Shown here piece after piece: positions 42,365 through 52,600 of a stretch of 64,000 bases of DNA; the stretch's first letter is position 1; the number at the start of each line of letters is the position of its first letter. The DNA comes from Chitinophagaceae bacterium (GTDB lineage: Bacteria > Bacteroidota > Bacteroidia > Chitinophagales > Chitinophagaceae), in assembly GCA_947447265.1 (NCBI GenBank), contig CANFKC010000014.1:1-64000 (forward strand), given 5' to 3'. The translations under genes and the position numbers were made by a program. The notes under the pieces are model-generated. The model had not been told where the DNA came from and made no database searches. It worked only from the letters and a program-made list of their open reading frames with translations.

Positions 42365-43033
42365 CTAGAGAAAGCGGAAACAAGGCCCGAATTCAAGAGC
42401 CCACCCCTTTATTGATGTGGCGTAGTTGTTGCCTACCGTATTGTCTTTAACCATTTCCGGGGAGCAACCAGCAGCATAAGTACTAACCATGGCCATTACC
42501 CCAAAACGTTTTCTGAAATAGTACTTAACCTTAGAGCCGACCCGAACAATGGCGCCTGGTGCATTATACTGGTAGGCAAAATCTCCGTCATTACCTTTTA
42601 TGGTAACACCAGCCAGACCGACCGATAGAAATGCAGAAAGATCAGTATGTTTCGTATTGAAAATATGATAGTTACCATCGAGCGTGACTTCACTCATAAA
42701 AGCATTTACCTTGCCCTTGGTAGTGGCAAATCCATAAAAATCCTTTGAATTTACCTTAATGATATCTGTACCCATGTTTATCCCGATACCCCAACGGTCT
42801 GTAAGACCAAATTCTACAGTAAGCGGATCCCGGTCGCCATCTGTATTGGTGCTGTGGTGCCCATCTTGCGCAACTGCAGTATTGTGTGTGGTATAGTGTG
42901 TATGTGTAGTTCCTTCAGATAGGCTGATCAACAAAGCTCCTTTATGAAAAGACTGTGCCCTTGCCTTACCATGAAATATAAAAAGCAACGCTATAACAGA
43001 GGCATATGCCAGTAATAAACGATACCTACTCAT
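42365..43033 (-). CDS. putative outer-membrane beta-barrel protein
   Basis: A 222-residue protein with signal peptide (ASVIALLFIFHGKARA, cleavage before QSFH). Strands with glycine and aromatics alternate (VEFGLTDRWGIGINMGTDI, TDLSAFLSVGLAGVTI), and the final strand ends CFRFL. A His-rich loop (THTHYTTHNT) lies near the N-terminus. A TATATTTG -7-like box sits at 43056-43063 on the minus strand, directly after the terminator of the giant gene. No named family. Confidence 0.6.
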   Translation of the reverse strand: MSRYRLLLAYASVIALLFIFHGKARAQSFHKGALLISLSEGTTHTHYTTHNTAVAQDGHHSTNTDGDRDPLTVEFGLTDRWGIGINMGTDIIKVNSKDFYGFATTKGKVNAFMSEVTLDGNYHIFNTKHTDLSAFLSVGLAGVTIKGNDGDFAYQYNAPGAIVRVGSKVKYYFRKRFGVMAMVSTYAAGCSPEMVKDNTVGNNYATSIKGWALEFGPCFRFL

Positions 43034-43085
43034 AAAATATCTTCTTTAATTATATCAAATATAGGAAAATAATCCAAATAAAAAA

Positions 43086-43107
43086 ACACCCTTTGTTACA
43101 AGGGTGT
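43086..43107 (-). terminator. intrinsic terminator of the giant T9SS gene 1
   Basis: ACACCCTT-TGTTAC-AAGGGTGT with a T-run on the minus strand, 23 bp beyond the stop codon at 43130. Confidence 0.8.
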
Positions 43108-43129
43108 CTTTCTATATAAATTTAATCTA

Positions 43130-46100
43130 TTACCAAACAATCAACTTATCGTGATACATTCTACCGTCAACAGTCACCCTGAGTAAGTAGGTGCCGGGGG
43201 CTACATCGCCCAAACTTACCGGCACTTTCAGGTCGCTGGCATTCTTTGGTTGAATTTCAGTTATTACCCTTCCTGCAACATCCGTTACCACAATAGCTAC
43301 GTTGGTTACATTGCCCGGTATAGCTATTGTAAATTCGCCATGGCTTGGGTTAGGGTAAACTTCGATTGCAGTTTGAGCAACAGAGTTGGTTATTACCCCG
43401 GTATTGCAGGCCGACGTTGGCTTCACATAAATAGCATGTGTTGCTACTGATGTGCCACATGGGGTTGCAACGGCATAACTAATAACTGTATTGCCTGATG
43501 CTAAGCGATGCACCCGACCGACAGCAGAAACGCTCGCTACTGTGCCAGCCGAGCTTGACCAACTACCACCGGCTGTTGCCCCTGTAAGTACAAGATCCAC
43601 ATCATTACAGATAGAATCAGGTCCGCTTATTATGCCTGCAACTGGTACCGGGTTAACCGTGATTGGTAAAGTAGCTACATCGGTTCCGCAAATATTGGTT
43701 ACCGTGTAAGATATGGTAGCACTGCCTGCTGCTATACATGCAACATTACCGGCGGAATTTACTGACGCTATTGTTATGTTACTGCTGCTCCAGATGCCGC
43801 CAGCCGATGTAATGGCCAATGTAGTATCTGCACATGCACAAACTGCGGTTGCCCCGGTTATAGTACCCGCCACTGGCATGGTAACAACAGCAACGGCAAC
43901 GGCTGCGGTTGCAGATGCTGCGCCACAACCGTTGGAAACAGTATAAGAAATAATTGAAGTGCCCACTGCAATTGCATTAAGGCTTCCGGCAGTGCTAACA
44001 GATGCCACAGCAGCGTCGCTGCTGCTCCAGGTGCCACCAGTTACCGCATCAGTATACACCGAAGTTGCACCGAGGCAAGCAGACGCTGCACCAGCAATAG
44101 CTCCCGGAACCGGAAGCGGGTTAACGGTAACAATATACCGCGCGACCGCTGTTCCGCAACTATTTATAACAATGTAGTTTACGGTATCAATACCTGCAGC
44201 CAACCCTGTTAAAGTGCCGCCTGAAATGGTCGCAATTGATCCACTGCTCCAGATGCCACCACTTACACTTGGACTAAGCGTAACAGATGAGCCCACGCAA
44301 ACACTTGTCGGACCTGAAATAGTACCTGCCACAGCACCCGTTGTAATGGTAATAACAGCAGACGTAGCTGCACTACCGCAGCTGTTGCTAACCATATAGA
44401 TTATAGTATCAATACCCGCAGCCAGTGCAGTAACTATCCCACCAGTTACAGTTGCACTTGTTGGGTTACTGCTGCTCCATGCGCCACCAGTGGCAGAGGC
44501 CGCAAATGTTGTGGTTGCACCAGCACAAAGAGTGGATGCGCCCCCGGTTACGGTTGCAGCAACAGGCAATGGATTTACCGTTATTGCCGCTGTAGCCACA
44601 TCGGTTCCGCATGTATTGCTAATAGAATAAGATACAGTAGCACTGCCCGCAGTAACACCTGTCAAAACACCCGTTGAGCTTATGGAAGCGGTTGACGAAC
44701 TACTGCTGCTCCAGCTACCACCTGCAGTTGCACTTAGTGTGGTTGATGAACCGGCGCATATTGTTGTTGTGCCTGTTATGGTGCCCGCCGATGGTACTGG
44801 GTTTACTGTGATCACCTTTGTAGCAACCTGATCACCATAAACAGTATAGCTTATGGTATCAATACCGGCCATAACACCCAGTACCACCCCACCAACAACT
44901 GTAGCATGGCCATTACTGCTTGCCCATATGCCACCTGATATTGAATTGGTCAGGGTAATAGAACTACCTGCACAAACGGCAGACGGCCCAGCGATTGCCC
45001 TGAGTGTGTCTTCTATTGTATTAATCGTTGCATTTGTAAGCACAGCCGGGTTGTAGTCGAAATAAATAGCAGCGCCGTTACGTATCTGAGTACCAGCAGC
45101 TAACCTTGGCTTAGGTAAGATATTAAATGATACATAACCATTGCTCGCGGAAAGGTTGGTTGTGCTGTCGGGCAAGAGGACGTTGTTAAAGCGGAATTTC
45201 ACTACATTGCTTGTACCTTCTTGTATCACCACCACATCATGACTTGCACTTACCAACTGTAGTGTAGCCAGGTCAAGGTGATTGCTGATCGTGTCAACAA
45301 CGGTAATATCGTAAGCTGTATCAGTACCTGTATTCTGGAAGTGAATCGTGTAGGTAAGTGGTGTCTCATTCGGAATATAGCCATCGACGCCAAATCCAGA
45401 AGGTGACACTTCCTTTTCATTAGGGTCATAAGACCCTCTGACATTGGCGCTCCAGCTAAAATTATTGTCTGTGGTATCCGGATCACTCACAGTAATAGGC
45501 ATTACTCTTGCTGAGTTGCGAATGGTATCACCAATAGCTGCAGTGGTGCGGGTTACAACGTAAATAAGGGGGTTAAAGTCCAACAATCCATGCGATGTAG
45601 CAAACGTCCAGCTGAGCGTCCTTCCTGAAACACTTGGAGCTGCGCCTGAATACATCCCAACATAAGTCAAATTCGTATCGATGGTAACGCTGACAGTAGC
45701 TGCTTGTGAATCGCATATATACCCCCATGAATTACTGGCCCACAAAGAAATTATTGTTGTTCTCCCGGGGACAAACCTGTTACCACTGCCGGTCACATTC
45801 ATATCTAGTGTTGTGGCGGAACCGTGACAGGTGAAACCAAAGTTCTGGGTATAACTATGGCCCGGAAGAGGAGTTAATGTGTATATACCTGACGATGGGC
45901 AAGAGATGGTAAGCGAGTCCCCTCCAAAACCAAATGAGCTAAAATAATCGGGCATAATCGTGTAGCTGCTGCTATCCACCAAATTCGCAGAATATCTTCC
46001 TCTGCTATCGCACCATACAAAAGTTGTATCATGCGAAGTATTATTAATGATTGCAACCGGCCAATAGCGCAGTTTCGTTTCCAAAGCATCCATGTTGCAA

Positions 46101-49100
46101 TTGCCATTATCATCCCTATACAGATATCCAGAAAAAACGGAACAACTGCTCCCTATCGCAAACGCTACTCCGGTGTTGATATTGGTGCTATCCAGCTTGC
46201 GATATGACGTAATAAATGTACCAGGAAATGAATAGCTGTGCACTACCGTCGCATTGGCCGTGTAATGACCGTGGCCGTCAGTAACGGGAGTAAAATGTAC
46301 GGTATCAGTGGAGCCATCACCAAAGTTGACCAGGTAACCAATTGAGGATGCCGCGGCCAGAGAGCCATGCAACGCCAACGTAAAATTCAAATGAGCCAGG
46401 TATGGTGTCCGGCAAACAAAATTTGTGTCACTTGTCGCGACTGAGGATCTGATATAATCAGAGCCACTCGTTCCGCATGCATCAAGATTGAGAATTGGGA
46501 AAATCGGGTGAAATGCAGGGCCCGCTGCCGTGCTATAAGTGCCCGTATTTGTAATACCTTCCACAACCAGCGTATAGTTTCCAGGACCTGCATAGGTATG
46601 AGACCCACTATAGCTATACCCATAGTAAGTACTTCCATCTATTGTGTAGGTAGTCGCAGTATCGATAGTAACAACATGATAAACGATAGATCCATCGCCA
46701 TGAATAACCTTGACGTAAACCGAATCATAAATAGAAGGATGACCGAGCACCGCTCCATGAACCGTGTAGTTTACATTGGCTGGATAGGTGCATGGGGAAG
46801 TCGTGATACTATCAGCAAAATCAACTATCCTTATCTCTCTTATGTTTGTATCTGATACTGCTGGCGCAGGCAGGTAAGGGGTTCTTGCCCCAACCTTTCG
46901 TATAACATTATAAACGTTGTCAGATAAATAAATATTGCCCAACCGGTCGGCGCATATCCCCCCGATGCTGGCAATTTTCGCATTAGCTGCAAATCCGCCA
47001 TCACCTGTATAACCCACGGCGCTTGTGCTGCCGGTACCAGCCACCCGGTTAGTTATACCAGCACTATTTATCCTATAGATAGCATATATATTACTCAGCA
47101 GCACCTCGCTGCCGATACATGTAACATACCAGGCGCCCCAAACGCCATAAGGCACAGCGAGACGCCCTTCCCCAAAACGGTCTGACATCCATGCGCTGTC
47201 CATGCTTGATACAGTTGAAATAATACCAGTTGGTACTACTTTCCTTAGGCGCCCATTGTCAGTGAAGTACATATTACCGGCAGTATCAAATGCAATATCA
47301 ACCGGTACAGTAAGCTGAGCGCTGGTAGCGGGACCTCCATCACCCGTATATCCCATTGTTCCGGTTCCGGCAACCGTTGTAATTGTCCCGGATCCATCAA
47401 CTTTCCTGATGACGCGGTTTCGCTCATCGGCAATATAAATATTATTTGAACGATCTATAGCAATGCCTCCTGGAATATGAAACCGGGCATTTGTTGCTGG
47501 CCCTCCATCTCCTGTATATCCTCCAGTAGCACTTCCGATACCGGCAACGGTAGAGATTGTGCCTGAAGAAACGTCTATTTTACGTACAACATTATTATCG
47601 GGGTCTGTAAAGTATATGTTATTATACGTATCCAGCGCCAGCGAACCCGAACTGATACGGGCACTCGTTGCCGGGCCGCCATACCCACTATAACCCTGTG
47701 CACCTGTGCCAGCAATAGTTGATATGTAGCCCGTCCTGTCTACTTTACGGATACGGAAGTTATTCCGGTCATTAATGTATATATTCATGGAATCATCAAC
47801 AACAATTTTACCGGGAGTGTTCAGATCCGCAGCACTGGCAATGACACCGTCTCCCGAATAACGCCCGGTACCAGGCACCCGAACGACATAGTGATAATAA
47901 CCGGTACCGACTACAGTACTGATGGTGCTATTCGAGACATACACACCCAGTGAATAGACGAAAGTATCACAACCAATATTTAATGATGAAGTTATCACTG
48001 CATCGCCAGGCGCAAGTGCATGCACATTTCCAGATGCGTCTACGCTAGCTACCGATGCATTACTAGTGCTCCAGACACTTCCTGCGCCTGAATCAGAAAA
48101 CGCCGCAACAGTACCCGCCATAATAGTTGCAGGGCCGGTCATACCCGGAGTAGAAGCAGGGTTAACAGTGATATATTTCAACGCAGGGCAACCGCTTCCA
48201 CTGTGATACCTTAATAAGGCTATCCCGGTGCTTATGGCTGTAACCACGCCAGTTGCAGCATCAATTGACGCTATGGCCGGATTGTCAGTGGTCCAAGTAC
48301 CGCCGGAAGTGGCATTTGTATATGTATAGGTTGTGCCAGAGCAAAGATACTTAGGGCCTATAACTGGTGGCAGTGTGCTTCTCAAAACATTAACATGGAC
48401 AATTATCGGCTCCCCGCCGATGCAATCATTATAGTACATGAATTGAAAAGTTGTATCATCGGCTCTGATGTGAGGGTAAACAATTACAGAATCGCCCCTA
48501 TTTCCGTCATAATAGTATAAATCTGACTCACGAAAGTGATCCCAGTAAAAGCTCCTGGCCCCATAAGTACCCATAATCGAATCTACGTGTCCGTCTGTAC
48601 CAGCCAAATCCGTCATACCCAGCATATTATGAAAAAGAGCGGACGTGTCGTGCGCTTCTAACCTAAGCGTATCACCTTCGCAAACCGTTAAGCTACCAGA
48701 AATAACAGGACTCGGTGTAAGTCCACCAAAATAGTTTGCTTTCATTGGGCTGTAAATCACCGGGCATGAAAAAGCCCTATCCGGGCTCATTACTACTAAT
48801 GAACTACGCATTTTATAAACTCCGGAATATGGAAAATTGTGATATTCGTCAAAAGGGCCTCCATAATACAAATTGGAATCAACAGACACGGTACCATCGC
48901 CCCATTCCATTGTAAAAGTTCGCTGCAAGCCTCTTAAATCCAAACGATGCCGAACGGGAGCTGCCTGAAGTTCTATAGAGTTACAAGCGCTCCATGGTAT
49001 AATAAAGTTAGAAAGCGAATCTCCGAAATAGCTGCAATTCAACACATCGGGGTAGCTACTTAAACCTGCCAGTTCGGCTGTTGCTGTAATTCCCAACGCA

Positions 49101-49468
49101 GTATCAACCGCAGTAACAGTATAGGTGAATCCATCAATGACATTCTTGTCCCCGGTAAATGTATGCGTCACATTCTGCCCGATCTGGGTAGTTGAGTCAC
49201 TAAACGACCAGGTATAAACAGTTGTAGCGGAAAAAAACATTCCCGTATAACTGCCTGAACTAAAAACCGTGCTATCGGCATGAAAATCTAGGAATGTAGT
49301 ATCGCGGTGATACCTCGCACTTCCTAAAAAGTCGGTAACATAAAATGAATATTGCCCTTGCGACGTATTGCCCGTAAACAAAAACAATATTAGAATTAGC
49401 GCCATTTTAGCGAAACCAGGCACAGTTATGCCGAAATTGGAAATTGGTGGTATACTTTTCATAAGCAT
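43130..49468 (-). CDS. giant T9SS surface protein 1 (NHL, Ig-like repeats)
   Basis: A 2,112-residue exported protein; a second ATG at 49462 is as likely a start and gives a good signal peptide (ALILILFLFTGNTSQG). In order: PKD-like region, two Ig-like modules (about 385-520), NHL propeller repeats (about 540-860; GDGGPATSAQL repeated), PKD-like domains, an SdrD-B-like domain (GYLYRDDNGNCNMDALE, about 1180), a DUF7619-type domain (SYDPNEKEVSPSGFG, about 1395), seven Ig-like repeats of about 75-80 residues with GGSWSSS cores, and a T9SS type A tail (YPNPSHGEFTIAIPG ... LIVW). Expected as a surface adhesin. Its last 640 residues nearly match the next gene's. Confidence 0.88.
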   Translation of the reverse strand: MLMKSIPPISNFGITVPGFAKMALILILFLFTGNTSQGQYSFYVTDFLGSARYHRDTTFLDFHADSTVFSSGSYTGMFFSATTVYTWSFSDSTTQIGQNVTHTFTGDKNVIDGFTYTVTAVDTALGITATAELAGLSSYPDVLNCSYFGDSLSNFIIPWSACNSIELQAAPVRHRLDLRGLQRTFTMEWGDGTVSVDSNLYYGGPFDEYHNFPYSGVYKMRSSLVVMSPDRAFSCPVIYSPMKANYFGGLTPSPVISGSLTVCEGDTLRLEAHDTSALFHNMLGMTDLAGTDGHVDSIMGTYGARSFYWDHFRESDLYYYDGNRGDSVIVYPHIRADDTTFQFMYYNDCIGGEPIIVHVNVLRSTLPPVIGPKYLCSGTTYTYTNATSGGTWTTDNPAIASIDAATGVVTAISTGIALLRYHSGSGCPALKYITVNPASTPGMTGPATIMAGTVAAFSDSGAGSVWSTSNASVASVDASGNVHALAPGDAVITSSLNIGCDTFVYSLGVYVSNSTISTVVGTGYYHYVVRVPGTGRYSGDGVIASAADLNTPGKIVVDDSMNIYINDRNNFRIRKVDRTGYISTIAGTGAQGYSGYGGPATSARISSGSLALDTYNNIYFTDPDNNVVRKIDVSSGTISTVAGIGSATGGYTGDGGPATNARFHIPGGIAIDRSNNIYIADERNRVIRKVDGSGTITTVAGTGTMGYTGDGGPATSAQLTVPVDIAFDTAGNMYFTDNGRLRKVVPTGIISTVSSMDSAWMSDRFGEGRLAVPYGVWGAWYVTCIGSEVLLSNIYAIYRINSAGITNRVAGTGSTSAVGYTGDGGFAANAKIASIGGICADRLGNIYLSDNVYNVIRKVGARTPYLPAPAVSDTNIREIRIVDFADSITTSPCTYPANVNYTVHGAVLGHPSIYDSVYVKVIHGDGSIVYHVVTIDTATTYTIDGSTYYGYSYSGSHTYAGPGNYTLVVEGITNTGTYSTAAGPAFHPIFPILNLDACGTSGSDYIRSSVATSDTNFVCRTPYLAHLNFTLALHGSLAAASSIGYLVNFGDGSTDTVHFTPVTDGHGHYTANATVVHSYSFPGTFITSYRKLDSTNINTGVAFAIGSSCSVFSGYLYRDDNGNCNMDALETKLRYWPVAIINNTSHDTTFVWCDSRGRYSANLVDSSSYTIMPDYFSSFGFGGDSLTISCPSSGIYTLTPLPGHSYTQNFGFTCHGSATTLDMNVTGSGNRFVPGRTTIISLWASNSWGYICDSQAATVSVTIDTNLTYVGMYSGAAPSVSGRTLSWTFATSHGLLDFNPLIYVVTRTTAAIGDTIRNSARVMPITVSDPDTTDNNFSWSANVRGSYDPNEKEVSPSGFGVDGYIPNETPLTYTIHFQNTGTDTAYDITVVDTISNHLDLATLQLVSASHDVVVIQEGTSNVVKFRFNNVLLPDSTTNLSASNGYVSFNILPKPRLAAGTQIRNGAAIYFDYNPAVLTNATINTIEDTLRAIAGPSAVCAGSSITLTNSISGGIWASSNGHATVVGGVVLGVMAGIDTISYTVYGDQVATKVITVNPVPSAGTITGTTTICAGSSTTLSATAGGSWSSSSSSTASISSTGVLTGVTAGSATVSYSISNTCGTDVATAAITVNPLPVAATVTGGASTLCAGATTTFAASATGGAWSSSNPTSATVTGGIVTALAAGIDTIIYMVSNSCGSAATSAVITITTGAVAGTISGPTSVCVGSSVTLSPSVSGGIWSSGSIATISGGTLTGLAAGIDTVNYIVINSCGTAVARYIVTVNPLPVPGAIAGAASACLGATSVYTDAVTGGTWSSSDAAVASVSTAGSLNAIAVGTSIISYTVSNGCGAASATAAVAVAVVTMPVAGTITGATAVCACADTTLAITSAGGIWSSSNITIASVNSAGNVACIAAGSATISYTVTNICGTDVATLPITVNPVPVAGIISGPDSICNDVDLVLTGATAGGSWSSSAGTVASVSAVGRVHRLASGNTVISYAVATPCGTSVATHAIYVKPTSACNTGVITNSVAQTAIEVYPNPSHGEFTIAIPGNVTNVAIVVTDVAGRVITEIQPKNASDLKVPVSLGDVAPGTYLLRVTVDGRMYHDKLIVW
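43430..45010. repeat. tandem Ig-like coding repeats in giant gene 1
   Basis: Seven successive modules of roughly 225-240 bp encode GxITGxxxxCxGxxxTL...GGxWSSS...AGxxxIxYxVxNxCG. Conserved DNA such as CTGCTGCTCCA recurs once per unit. One module has CACAD where the other giant gene has CAGAD. Confidence 0.8.
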
Positions 49469-49507
49469 AATTTTATGTGAGTTAACTTTTCAAAATCAAG
49501 TATTATT

Positions 49508-49577
49508 CAAAGTTACTATGGTGCTTACACTAAAACCAAATAAAAGGAACGAACGGTCGAAATTGTTTACCAGTGGT
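49508..49577 (-). promoter_or_regulatory. promoter with tandem LytTR-type boxes (copy 1)
   Basis: Minus strand: box 1 ACCACTGGT (49577-49569, degenerate), box 2 ACCGTTCGT (49557-49549), 20-bp period, 8 bp to TTTG (49540-49537), 21 bp to a perfect -7 TAACTTTG (49515-49508), and about 40 bp to the giant gene 1 start. Confidence 0.7.
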
Positions 49578-49614
49578 TAATAAAAAATAAAAAATGGATA
49601 GTAAAAAATGAAAA

Positions 49615-49641
49615 AGCCCGGAATATCGAATTTCCCGGGCT
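49615..49641 (-). terminator. intrinsic terminator of the giant T9SS gene 2
   Basis: AGCCCGG/CCGGGCT stem with T-run (minus strand), 20 bp after the stop at 49661. Confidence 0.8.
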
Positions 49642-49660
49642 AAACTTTTACTGTGTTTTA

Positions 49661-52600
49661 CTACCAAACTATCAACTTATCATGATACATTTTCCCATCA
49701 ACATTTACCCTGAGTAAGTAGGTGCCGGGGGCTACATCGCCCAAACTTACCGGCACTTTCAGGTCGCTGGCATTCTTTGGTTGAATTTCAGTTATTACCC
49801 TTCCGGCAACATCTGTTACCACAATCGCTACGTTGGTTACATTGCCCGGTATAGCTATTGTAAATTCGCCATGGCTTGGGTTAGGGTAAACTTCGATAGC
49901 AGTTTGAGCAACAGAGTTGGTTATTACCCCCGTATTGCAGGCCGACGTTGGCTTTACAAAAATGGAATGCATTGCTACTGCTGTGCCACACGGAGTTGTG
50001 ACAGTATAACTGATAACGGTATTACCAGAAGCTAAACGATGTACTCGTCCGGTAGCCGAAACGCTCGCTACTGTGCTAGCCGAGCTTGACCAACTACCAC
50101 CTGCCGTTGCGCCTGTAAGTACAAGATCCACGTCATTACATATAGAGTCAGGTCCGCTTATTATGCCTGCAACTGGTACCGGGTTAACCGTGATTGGTAA
50201 AGTAGCTACATCGGTTCCGCAAATATTGGTTACCGTGTAAGATATGGTAGCACTACCTGCTGCTATACCTGCAACATTACCGGCGGAATTTACTGACGCT
50301 ATTGTTGTGTTACTACTGCTCCAGATGCCGCCAGCCGATGTAATGGCCAATGTAGTATCTGCACCTGCACAAACTGCGGTTGCCCCGGTTATAGTACCCG
50401 CCACTGGCGTGGTAACAACAGCAACGGTTGCGGTTGCAGATGCTGCGCCACAACCGTTGGAAACAGTATACGAAATAATTGCAGTGCCCACTGCAATGGC
50501 ATTAAGGTTTCCGACAGTGTTCACAGATGCCACAGCAGCGTCGCTACTGCTCCAGGTGCCACCAGTTACCGCATCAGTATACACCGACGTTGCACCGAGG
50601 CAAGCAGACGCTGCACCAGCAATAGTTCCCGGAACAGGAAGCGGGTTAACGGTTACAATATACCGCGCGACCGCTGTTCCGCAACTATTAATAACAATGT
50701 AGTTTACGGTATCAATACCTGCAGCCAAACCTGTTAGAGTGCCGCCTGAAATGGTCGCAATTGATCCACTGCTCCAGATGCCACCGCTTACGCTAGGGCT
50801 AAGGGTAACAGAAGAGCCCACGCAAACACTGGTCGGACCTGAAATAGTACCTGCCACAGCACCCGTTGTAATAGTAATAACAGCAGGCGTAGCTGCGCTA
50901 CCGCAGCTATTGCTAACAGCATAGATTATAGTATCAATACCCGCTGCCAGTGCCGTAACTACCCCACCCGATACTGTTGCCCTTGATGGGTTACTGCTGC
51001 TCCATACTCCGCCTGAAGCGGATGCAGAGAAGGTTGTGGTCGCACCAGCACACAATGTGGATGCGCCGCCGGTTACCGTTGCGGCAACCGGTAATGGATT
51101 TACCGTTATTGCCGCGGTAGCCACATCGGTTCCGCATGTATTGGTGATAGTATAAGAAACAATAGCACTACCAGCAGCAATACCCGTTAGAACACCGGTT
51201 GAACTTATAGAAGCAGTTGATGAACTGCTGCTGCTCCAGCTACCACCTGCGGTTGTACTTAGTGTTGTTGATGCACCTGCACATAGTGTTGTTGTACCTG
51301 TTATAGTGCCAGCGGAAGGTATTGGGTTGACTGTTATTACTCTCGTAACAACCTGGTCACCATAAACAGTATAGCTTATGGTATCGATACCTGCGGTAAC
51401 ACCTGTAACGACCCCGCCAACAACGGTAGCATGGACATTACTGCTTGCCCATATGCCACCTGATATTGAATTGGTCAAAGTAATTGAACTACCTGCACAA
51501 ACGGCAGATGGCCCAGCAATTGCCCGAAGTGTGTCTTCAATTGTATTTATAGTAGCATTTGTGAGCACACCGGGATTGTAGTCGAAATAGATACTTGCAG
51601 AATTGGTGATAGTGGTACCCGCTGGCAGATTGTCTTTCGGAACAATATTATAAGAGACATAACCATTGCTCCCTTCGAGGTCAGTCGTGCTATCTGGCAG
51701 GTAAATATCATTGAACCTGAACTTGACAATATTGCCCGGGAAATGGTAAATCTGCACTGATGCGCTTGAATTAATGATTTGCAGCGTAGAGATGTCCAGG
51801 TCTGGGCTCAATGTATCGACAACCGTAATATTTCTTGCTCTGGCAGTTCCTGTATTCTGGAAATGAATCATATAGCTGAGCGGAGTTCCATTAGGGATAT
51901 ATCCTGCGGCACCAAAACCCATGGGCGAAACCTGCTTTTCATTAGGATCCCAGGATGATGTTACTGGCTGGCTCCAGGTATAGGTATTATTAGCCAAAAC
52001 CGGATCTGCAATCCTGGTTGGAGCGACATAAAGCACATTGCTTATAGTATCGAAAATAGTGGCCGAAGTGTCAGTTCTCACTTTTACCTGAGCATTAAAA
52101 TCGAACAGACTGGCTGTTGACATAAAATGCCAGGTAAGCGTATCACCTGATATACTTGTTGGCGCCGCGCCATTCCACATGCCACAATAAGTTAAACGAT
52201 GATCTAATATGCAGGTTACGTCAGAGCTTAGCGAATCACACATATAGCCCCATGGGTTGCTTGACCAAATTGTAACAACACCCGTATCCCCTGGTACATA
52301 TCCTGAGCCAAAACCCGACACGCTCATGTCGATAGACGCAGGTATACTGCAAGTAAAAGCGAAGTCGTGGGCATAGGTACCACCAGAAGTTGCTGTAAAA
52401 GTATAAATACCTGTAGCAGGACATGATGGAGATAATGTAGCGCCAACAGTACCGTAATAATGAAATGTACCGGTGGGGTCAGAGACCATCTTATAATTAT
52501 TACCAGCAATAACATTTAGTGTATAACTTCCATCAGCACTGCACCAGCCGTACGTTGTATCGCTTGTTGTCGTGTTAATAAGCGCATAAGGCCAATACCC

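Noticed and set aside
43491-44399. Repeated plus-strand frames opposite the Ig-like repeats of the giant genes
   Set aside because: They recur with the same Pro/Ala/Val-rich pattern in each repeat unit and have no starts, signals or known motifs; they are shadows of the minus-strand repeats.
43430-45010. Regularly repeated DNA that could be taken for a CRISPR-like array
   Set aside because: The units are about 230 bp, keep one reading frame and encode Ig-like modules; there are no short repeats with unique spacers.
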